A DNA stretch of 64,000 bases from Pachyseris speciosa. Its lineage: Eukaryota > Cnidaria > Anthozoa > Scleractinia > Pachyseridae. This document shows positions 57,501 to 64,000 of this stretch, one piece after another. Position 1 is the stretch's first letter, and every line of letters begins with the position of its first letter. Under the pieces are notes generated by a model that did not search any database, was not told where the DNA came from, and saw nothing but the letters and a program-made list of their open reading frames with translations. Position numbers and translations under genes: made by a program. The DNA is taken from NCBI GenBank assembly GCA_016490735.1, contig JAEMWC010001359.1, positions 92,501-156,500 on the forward strand, given 5' to 3'.

Positions 57501-60500
57501 GTTGGCTGTTTTACAAGGGCTGCCAGAATTTGACTGAGCTTGTGATCGACCAGAGCAAGACCTCGCCACACGGGAGTCCGTCACCTTATAATTAACAAGA
57601 TACTCGACCACCATGTCTTGAACTGTAATACGCGATAAACTAAGTAATACTGAATTCGGAAATTATTTATCTGCAGGGATCATTCGAGACTTTCGTCAGA
57701 AACGAGAGAAAAAGATTATTTGATGCAAGAGTTTAAAGACAGGCTTTCCCGTGGACCCTTGAAGTACAAAGTTCAGTTGGCTTTGCACGAGGCCCGATCA
57801 GATGACCCAGCAGAAATCCTGAATATAGCGAGGATTTGGGACGAAGGCACTCATCCTTGGTTGAACTTAGCTGACATCACATTAACGACCCTCCTCAGCC
57901 CGAATGCTACGGAACAATTGGCTTTCAATACTGGTAATCTCTCGGCTTGTCTTGATTTTTTACCCATTCATTCTCAGTACCATTCTAACTGCATAGCTCA
58001 CTTAAGAAAGGAGGTCTACGCAAGGACCTACAAAAATCGATCTGCCAGGAGAGCGAACCAAGAACCTGATCACGTGGCCAAGTACATTATCAGCGTAGAG
58101 ACTGGGAGCCAGGCGAGAGCTGGAACTGATGGAAACATTTCTGTGTCGTTAACAGGTAAAGTTTTAAGTGCCCATGACACGATTTTTTTTGCTCGTTTTC
58201 AATTTTTGAACATGTATGAAAAACGACTTGAGGTTTAAAAACTGCTCAAATCTTCGAAGCAGTGATTTTTGAGTGCCATTTAACCTCCAAAGTGTCTTAG
58301 AGACTGGGATCTATTTCACACACCCGGTGTGACGTCACACCGTGTGCCGCAAAGATGTCATGCTGTTGCTCGGTTCAGCATTTTGGTTGAATGAAAATGT
58401 CGAGCGATACAAATTATTCAGCAACGTCGGACTATTAGTGCAACTCTTCATACTGGACGCTCTTTTTCTCTTTGTCCGCACTAGCACTGTTGACGGTGGA
58501 TAACGGTTCACAGTGTTACGTCACAGAAAATTCTTTCGGAAAGAGTTATCTACAATCGTTTAATGCAATATCTGATGAACTTCAACATCCTCTGTAGTAA
58601 CCAATACGGCTTCAGGAAAAATAATTCCACTTCACTCGCGCTAATCGACTTGCATGATAAGATCTCCACTGCCTTTGACCGAGGTGAATTTTCCGTAGGT
58701 ATTTTTCTTGACCTCTCAAAAGCCTTTGACACTGTAAATCATATCATCCTTTTTGATAAACTCGAACATTACGGTATTCGTGGCTTAGCGCTGGACTGGA
58801 TAAGAAGTTACTTTTCAAACAGAAAGCAATATGTTGAATATAATGGCCACCGTTCGTTAAGAAATGAAATCTCTTGTGGGGTCCCTCAGGGTTCCATCCT
58901 CGGACCACTACTTTTCTTACTGTACATTAACGACATCAACAATGCTTCTAATCTATTAAATCTGATATTGTTCGCTGACGATACCAATGTATTCATGTCA
59001 CATAAAGATCTGAACTATCTCTCAGATATGTTAAACTTGGAGATGGACAAACTGTCAATCTGGTTTAAAGCAAACAAGCTTTCTCTAAATCTTAAAAAGA
59101 CTAAATTTATGGTCTTAAACCAAGACAAAAGCGTTCAATTTGTAATATTCAATTAAGTATAGATAATCAAAATATTGTTAAAGTAAAGGAGACAAATTTT
59201 CTAGGCGTAATTTTGGATGAAAACCTAAATTGGAAGTCGGAAATATCTCACGTTGCAAGTAAAGTTGCGAAGTCAGTCGGTATAATATCTAGATGCAGCT
59301 TCTTTCTTCCTAAATTGTCTTTACGTATGCTCTACTATTCCTTAATTTATCCTTATTTTCACTACTGCAATATCGTTTGGGCTTCGACCTATAAAACTAA
59401 TCTCCTCCGCCTTGTTATCCTGCAAAAGCGCATTATTAGAATTATTAATAAATCACATTTTAATGCTCATACTGACCCCATCTTTAAGGACCTCGGTATA
59501 CTAAAATTTAATGATATCCATTTGCTTCAACTGGGCCAATTTATGTATTCTTGCAAAAATTCATTCTTACCTCCAAAGTTTAATAACAATTTCTCTCAAA
59601 GCAATCAATTCCACTCTTACAATACAAGAAATTCCCAGGCCTACCGTCTACCGTTTTGTCGTACAAACACGAAAAAGTTCTCGCCCTTTTTTCAAGGGCC
59701 TAAGTTTTTTAATTCACTTGACAACAAGATCATCAACTCTCAATCCCTCTCCTCTTTTAAGAAAAAACTGAAGATTAAATTATTGAGTAAGTATGAAAAC
59801 AGTTTATAAATCTTTCCATCTTCGACTTTTCGCCTTCTTTTCTTCAATTGATGTGAAACAGCTCTAGCTCATAGTTCGAGGAGGCCTAACCTCTCATAAG
59901 CTCCTATAGTTTCTGTTAGGTCTCCTCGCCACTTCTTTTTTTTTTCTCTCTCTCTCTCTCTCTCTTCTTTTCCTATATTTTTGTAATTAGTGTGGCAAAT
60001 AAAATAAATAAATATGTGTCACGTGATGTTTTGGCCGCACAATTCACAGGCACTTTCGAGGCAAAATAGCGCGTATTTTGAACGCGAAAAAAGGCTTTTC
60101 AGGAATTTTAAAAAGCTCTACACATCCAAGTCGTTTTTCATACATGTTGATTTATTAAAAATGGGGGAAAATTTTTCGTGTCATATGCACTTTAACTGAT
60201 TGATTGTTACCTAACTGTATACTGATGAGAGTCTATTACGTCAACGTCTATAGCGTCATTCGCACGTCCATTTACACGTGCTGGTGCTCCGGAAAGTGGA
60301 TGGCGTGACACTAATAGCGGCGGTTCAAGAATCAAGACGCTAAAACATTCTAGGTGCAGTTGGTGAATTGCTTTTAGTTTCTTTTTCATCGTTATTGTAA
60401 CCTTGAGAATCAAAGATGGGTTAAAATGTTAGAAGCCTTATAGAACTGAACTATCGATAGTTCGCTACACTATCGCGATTGTTATCGATGTTTCATTTTC

Positions 60501-63369
60501 ACTATCGATCCATCGCTATCGCAGCGTTAATATCGCGATCAATTGATAGTTCGATGTATTGTTGTAGCCTTAGCTTGACTTCAACTAGTTTTCTTTTCCG
60601 CACGCAGGATTCATGAACCTCAGAGATCTAATAAATATCTTACTAACCTCGTTTTCTCGGTCCCGGTACTGTAAGTTGCGATCCTCGTTGGGCCATAAAT
60701 CAACGGGGAAAAACTCGGGTCGTAACTAACTGGACAGACCTCGAACTCGGTTAGTAAGAGGTATATACTGTGTTTATGTTTACGTTTTCAATGCAAATAA
60801 TTTATTAACAATTACTTCTAGGAACGAAAGGCAAAACAGAGAAAATGAAGCTCAGTTCCTGGAGAAAAGATATTGAAGCAGGACACATGCATCAGTACAC
60901 GGTGCAAACGATGGATGTTGGAGAAGTGCTACTGGTCCAACTTTATAAAGGTGATAACGGCTGGTGGAAGAACACTGATTTGTTCGTCAACAAGGTCTCA
61001 GTGACAAGCTCTACGCAAGACAAAACTTTCGAATTTCCATGTTATCGCTGGGTGGTGTCCGATGTGACTATTTTTCAAGGAACAGGTACTTTAATCTGCA
61101 ATTCTTCCTGAGTACATCCTTCCTCTGTGATTTCAAAATCATAGTAGCCCCTTAATCACAAGTTGAACACCCGCTCTGACTCCTTTCTTGCCCAGCAAAC
61201 TCTTTGTAAACTAGACATTCTTTTGTACCTGCATGTTAGTTTTTCTTAATGAACTGTTGTTCATTGAATATTTATAGACTTTCATTTGAAATCTTACTTG
61301 GGCTTGATAATGACTTTCAATAGGGGGGTTCATGCTTACGTCATTGTTTACATTTTTGCTCATTTGCCTACGGCTTTGCTTACAGAAGGAAACATGTTAG
61401 ATGTGATTTCACTCCAGGCAGCTAAAGAGCTAGTGAAATTTAATACATTGTTAAATTTTTAGCTCTTTAGGTGTAGTATTCAAGGAGATGTTGTCTTCCA
61501 AAAACTGCAAAATCTCTGGGTGGCAAAAGCACTAATGGGCTCATACATTCTTTGCAAAATTTTGAGTTTTTAAACCCGCGTTGCACAAAAAGTATTCAAT
61601 ACATGAGGCTCATATTTCATTGGCAGAGTTATACATACTATGACCTTTCAATATCCAGGACTGATTTATTTGTGGCTCCATCAGAAACTGAATTGTTCAT
61701 GCTAATGAGGCAAATATTGTAAACAAGGATTCCCCTATATTGACTGAACGTCGAAGCGCCAGTTTTTAAGATTCTTAAAGGGAACCTCCACTCTTACAAC
61801 AAACTCACGCTAAATTGTTGGAAATAATTACTAGCTTCCAAATTTTGTTTTGAAACTTGGATATAAAAATAAAGTCGATATCATTATCATTGAAAACGTG
61901 TAATGGTTGCAGCTATTGTCAAGAAGCAAATGAACTAGAAAATATTTTGTGTTAAACAATAAGGCAACCATTACACGTCATCAAATCCAAAATGGCGCCG
62001 CGCGGGAAATTTAAAAGCGAAAATAGGCGATGATGATATCCATTTTTTTGTACACTTAAATGTTATATCCACGTTTTAAATCAAAATTTGGAATCTAGTA
62101 ATTGTTGCATACAATTTAGCGTGAACTTTTTGTAAGAGTGGAGGTTCCCTTTAAGATTAACTTAAGCAATATTTTATCTTCTCTGCTAGCAGAGACCTCT
62201 TTTCCTTGTATTCAGCGTGCGGGAGAAAAGAGACCTCTGCCATGGGTCGAAACGGTCTGTGTTAAGCACGCGCCGCGATTTCTTAGCAACCGAACTATGA
62301 CATGATGCTTTTAGCACATGATCGGTCAGCAAACAATACAAGGAGCATGCGTTTTTAAAACCTCCGTCCACGGCCACGGACGGCGGCTTAATCAAAGACT
62401 ATTTCGACCCATGGTCTGAGATCTCTTTTCTCCCACAGGCAGAATACAAGGAAAAGAGGCCTCTGCTGGCAGGGAATATTTTATCGCGAATTTCGCACCA
62501 AATGTGCTTTGTTCCGGAAATCAGATTGATGCAGTCTTTTATGACAATTAATCGTCAAAACAAAATGTTTTTGTCCCTTTAACAAAGGGAATTTAACTAA
62601 GTCATTCTTCAAACAGGAAGAAGATCGCGCAAACTCCTCCCCAAATGAAAAACAAAGGCAAGAGGTCTATTCTCGCCACCACTGTAAGCAGTCGTTTTAA
62701 GGCAGATGAAATCAACAATCTTTTTCAATCCAATACTCAAGCGATTTTATATCTCGAAGGCCGGAAAACAGCTGGTGAATCCAGCTCAAACTGACGCTTC
62801 CACAAGCATGCTGCTCCTTCTGAAAATAATGTCCTCATATATTTTTACGTGACTTGTTAAAGTCATTTGTATGTTTTTTGGCATTTACAGCTGTTCTTCC
62901 ATTTCAAGACCAACCCGAGGCCATCAGAGCACAGCGAGTTCTTGAGGTGCAGCAACGAAAAGAGCAGTACCTGTGGGATCGGAAAAGCAGACTCCATTTA
63001 CCAGGTTTCATCGATGCCACTAAACATGACGATCTCCCCTTAGATTTACAATTCCCTGATGCAGCATCACATTCGTTTCACCAAGGTCATGAGTCCACGG
63101 GAGTGCTGTCCTATGCGTACGCTTTCTTCAAGAGCTGGGATAACTTTAACTGTTTCAAGAACATCATCTCTAGCTGGGAAGGCGAATTACCTCATATTTG
63201 TCAAGGTGACCTGTGGATGGAGGACAGAGTATTCGGCTACCAGTTCCTTAGTGGCTACAATCCAGGTGTCATCGAACGGTGCAACGGGTTGCCCAGTAAC
63301 TTTCCTGTCACCAACAATATGGTTAAGAACTTCCTCGACCGAGAGATGACATTAATGGAAGAAATCAAG
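51484..63369 (+). CDS. AOS-LOX: Allene oxide synthase-lipoxygenase fusion (5' and 3' ends outside)
   Basis: Six exons join in frame with matching phases and no internal stop: 51484-51563, 51853-52274, 53127-53315, 57677-58155, 60822-61085 and 62891-63369. In order they encode a catalase-related heme domain (allene oxide synthase), a PLAT/C2-like membrane-binding domain and the start of an iron lipoxygenase catalytic domain. In known coral fusions the lipoxygenase makes 8R-hydroperoxide from arachidonate and the heme domain converts it to an allene oxide. The distal-heme His (CLRHSS) and proximal Arg/Tyr (RKEVY) are kept. The Asn usual in the distal pocket appears replaced by Ser (ILSTG). The first coding exon and most of the lipoxygenase lie outside or were not found. 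Best-supported intact gene here. Confidence 0.92.
51853..52274 (+). CDS. AOS-LOX: AOS-LOX exon: heme distal pocket
   Basis: Acceptor TTTTTAG, donor GTAAGT. It contains GIGAQGIATFVPDPQIPKCE, then FFPPGRSYPMCLRHSSSDVD (distal His) and DFILSTGRSFFLWNVPS. In catalase-type proteins the position of Ser in ILSTG is the conserved distal Asn. Confidence 0.92.
52367..52741. mobile_element. Inverted-repeat MITE in AOS-LOX intron
   Basis: CGCTACTCGCTATCTAT at the left pairs with ATAGATAGTGAGTAGCG at the right, and inner arms pair ATTCCATGTTGCCGTGCGTC with GACGCACGGCAACATGGAAT. Confidence 0.65.
53127..53315 (+). CDS. AOS-LOX: AOS-LOX exon: AOS barrel
   Basis: Acceptor TTTCAG, donor GTAAGG. It encodes SFRRTPDSFYDQRYHSG, then KRYAKFRLMPADERPETG and LLSEEDQRNVW. 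Phase joins both neighbours. Confidence 0.9.
54197..54421. mobile_element. MITE with CCCTGGCAAACGAGGACACA ends
   Basis: The left end CCCTGGCAAACGAGGACACA (then TTGTTGCGG) is the near inverse of the right end TGTGTCCTCATTTCCCAGGG. The interior repeats TTGTTGCG and GTGTCCTC. Confidence 0.72.
54500..54870. repeat. Tandem repeat, unit about 140-150 bp
   Basis: About three copies containing CGATCCGTACGGAGCGTA, GTAAAGTGTAGCATACGC and TTTTCATGGATACTGT. Confidence 0.7.
55490..55800. repeat. Tandem repeat, unit about 120 bp
   Basis: Copies share GTGATTTTCGGTTTCACGCT and TTAAAGAACGAG, with another isolated copy near 56600-56700. Confidence 0.65.
55813..55969. mobile_element. Hairpin MITE (family of 15896)
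   Basis: Ends ATTCGCCACTTGCACATCTC and GAGATGTGAAAGTGGCGAAT. Shares most of its length with the receptor-intron copy. Confidence 0.78.
57677..58155 (+). CDS. AOS-LOX: AOS-LOX exon: proximal heme ligand
   Basis: Acceptor CTGCAG, donor GTAAAG. It encodes SRGPLKYKVQLALHEARSDD, then ARIWDEGTHPWLNLADITL and AHLRKEVYARTY. RKEVY carries the Arg and Tyr (Arg-x-x-x-Tyr) of catalase-type proximal heme binding. SVETGSQARAGTDGNISVSL begins the PLAT domain. Confidence 0.93.
58545..60010 (+). mobile_element. LINE in AOS-LOX intron, 5'-truncated
   Basis: A non-LTR reverse transcriptase in two frames: 58563-59156 (SNQYGFRKNNSTSLALIDLH, FLDLSKAFDTVNH, GVPQGSILGPLLFLLYINDI, LFADDTNVF with the active-site FADD) and 59160-59809 (FLGVILDENLNWKSEIS, YYSLIYPYFHYCNIVWAS, HSYNTRNSQAYRLP). 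A frame change separates them near 59150. The tail is (CT)n then AAATAAAATAAATAAATA. Same strand as the host gene. Confidence 0.85.
60440..60560. repeat. ATCGATA-rich cluster
   Basis: About 120 bp with repeated TATCGATAG / ATCGCGAT palindromes, just before the PLAT exon's intron end. Confidence 0.55.
60822..61085 (+). CDS. AOS-LOX: AOS-LOX exon: PLAT domain
   Basis: Acceptor ACTTCTAG, donor GTACTT. It encodes LSSWRKDIEAGHMHQYTVQT, LLVQLYKGDNGWWKNTD, VSVTSSTQDKTFEFPCYRWV. The Trp-rich and Asp-containing loops fit a Ca-dependent lipid-binding PLAT domain. Confidence 0.93.
61789..62150. mobile_element. TTAA-flanked MITE
   Basis: Ends AGGGAACCTCCACTCTTACA and TGTAAGAGTGGAGGTTCCCT are inverted and bordered by TTAA on both sides (61785-61788, 62151-62154). 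Confidence 0.78.
62186..62475. mobile_element. MITE with CTGCTAGCAGAGACCTCTTT ends
   Basis: The left end CTGCTAGCAGAGACCTCTTT matches inverted AAAAGAGGCCTCTGCTGGCA at the right. GGGAGAAAAGAGACCTCTG and its inverse form a second internal pair. Confidence 0.68.
62891..63369 (+). CDS. AOS-LOX: AOS-LOX exon: start of lipoxygenase domain
   Basis: Acceptor TTTACAG, donor GTGGGA. It encodes QRVLEVQQRKEQYLWDRKSR, KHDDLPLDLQF, SWEGELPHICQGDLWMEDRV and FGYQFLSGYNPGVIERCNGL, then LDREMTLMEEIK. The W.EDR.FGYQFL.G.NP signature is diagnostic of animal lipoxygenases. Iron-binding residues would be in later exons. Confidence 0.93.
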
Positions 63370-63640
63370 GTGGGATTATTATCTTGTCAATGTCATTTAA
63401 ATTGTAATTGTAAGCCATGGTTATGGTTGTTACTGAGTCTTGTATGTTGCTACTGCCAGTAGATAATTGGCTTGTATGTAATTAATATGTTTGTACTGTA
63501 GAAAAAGGAAGAATATAAAACCACCAAGTTGACATTTTCTTCAGCTTATTCTTACTTGTGAGTACCGTAGCTGACTGGCTCCGCTAGCCCCTTGGTTATC
63601 CCAGGCAGCAACTACTGTAATTTTATTTCATACTTAAAAT

Positions 63641-63703
63641 TGTAAATGATATATGAAATGAATCATATATGAACTGCGGAAATGAAATCAAATAAAGACT
63701 GAT
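63641..63703. repeat. 63-bp direct repeat, left of SINE
   Basis: Identical to 63891-63953 (starts TGTAAATGATATATGAAATG, ends AATAAAGACTGAT). Brackets the tRNA-like element. Confidence 0.85.
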
Positions 63704-63760
63704 TCTCGCAGTTGTGGACGCAATTTATGCAATTGCGAAAAGAAGCTTGAAAAAAATCCA

Positions 63761-63834
63761 GGACTTCAACGGGGTTTGAACCTGTGACTTCGCGATTACC
63801 GGTGCGATGCTCTAACCAACTGAGCCATGAAGCC
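63761..63834 (-). repeat. tRNA-derived SINE head
   Basis: The 74-nt tRNA-like sequence has a 7-bp acceptor stem with one G-U pair (GGCTTCA with TGAAGTC), A box TGGCTCAGTTGGTTAGAGC, B box AGGTTCAAACCCC and anticodon loop CCGGTAA, which lacks the usual T before the anticodon. It is a SINE rather than a functional tRNA. Confidence 0.7.
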
Positions 63835-63890
63835 ACTGACGTTGGGAGCAGGTCAATTGTAGGTTCATATCTTCCCGTGAAAGAAATGAG

Positions 63891-63977
63891 TGTAAATGAT
63901 ATATGAAATGAATCATATATGAACTGCGGAAATGAAATCAAATAAAGACTGATCAGTCTTTATTTGATTTCATTTCC
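63891..63977. repeat. 63-bp direct repeat, right copy, plus 50-bp palindrome
   Basis: The second copy of the direct repeat runs to 63953, and its end forms a 50-bp palindrome with the following sequence (63928-63977, centre ACTGATCAGT). Confidence 0.8.
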
Positions 63978-64000
63978 GATGTCAAAACCATCTTTGGTAG

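Larger units (their letters stand above)
53316..57676 (+). other. AOS-LOX intron of 4.4 kb, repeat-filled
   Basis: It contains an inverted repeat near 53998-54165, MITEs at 54197-54421 and 55813-55969, and tandem repeats at 54500-54870 and 55490-55800. No gene on either strand was recognised. A frame at 56650-57162 on - is not convincing. Confidence 0.6.

Noticed and set aside
63761..63834. A functional threonine-type tRNA on the - strand
   Set aside because: The cloverleaf is good, but C replaces the invariant T33 and the flanks are repeat sequence, so a SINE is more likely.

Overview
This window looks like nuclear DNA from an anthozoan cnidarian, most likely a coral. The main reason is a split gene on the + strand (51484 to past the window end) encoding the catalase-related allene oxide synthase / lipoxygenase fusion known from corals. 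Supporting this are spliceosomal introns, a Cys-loop receptor locus, and a dense mix of Penelope-like elements, CR1/L2/RTEX-type LINEs, an ISL2EU transposon, tRNA-derived SINEs and dozens of hairpin MITEs. Species cannot be fixed from sequence alone.

Layout. 1-1430: little beyond a tRNA-like SINE. 1432-3055: 5' half of a Ty3/gypsy LTR element (Gag, zinc knuckles, protease, start of RT). 3055-6450: a diverged duplicated block with a hairpin MITE. 6600-6915: a GGAGTTA/TAACTCC array. 7570-8309: MITEs. 9840-10880: Penelope-like element (PLE) 3' half on the - strand with a hammerhead ribozyme. 11467-22175: a glycine/GABA-A-type Cys-loop receptor locus on the - strand, broken by several independent lesions. 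Its introns hold two PLE copies (16105-17398 and about 17690-20712), a LINE 3' end and MITEs, and one coding exon is split by a hammerhead-bearing retrozyme. 23221-24490: another PLE, 5'-inverted. 26227-30991: an ISL2EU DNA transposon with terminal inverted repeats, a dead DDE transposase, a YqaJ/PHD reading frame and a nested LINE. 31317-36912: a transposase-like exon and an unidentified small-exon gene lying between inverted arms. 37396-41217: a fold-back element with a minisatellite in one arm, a 40-bp satellite split by an insertion, and a tandem duplication. 43787-47090: nested MITEs and a second retrozyme. 48377-50643: a TTAA-type element and a long inverted repeat. 51484-63369: the AOS-LOX gene, with a LINE in one intron and MITEs in others. 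63641-64000: a SINE in a repeat-rich block.

Two themes stand out. Self-cleaving RNA motifs recur: five hammerheads in two retrozyme insertions, one strong and one weaker candidate in PLEs. Both retrozymes and two PLEs also end in an inverted segment of themselves, the pattern expected from twin priming during target-primed reverse transcription. The only locus that looks like an intact host gene is AOS-LOX, whose six visible exons join in frame; the receptor locus is a pseudogene in this assembly.
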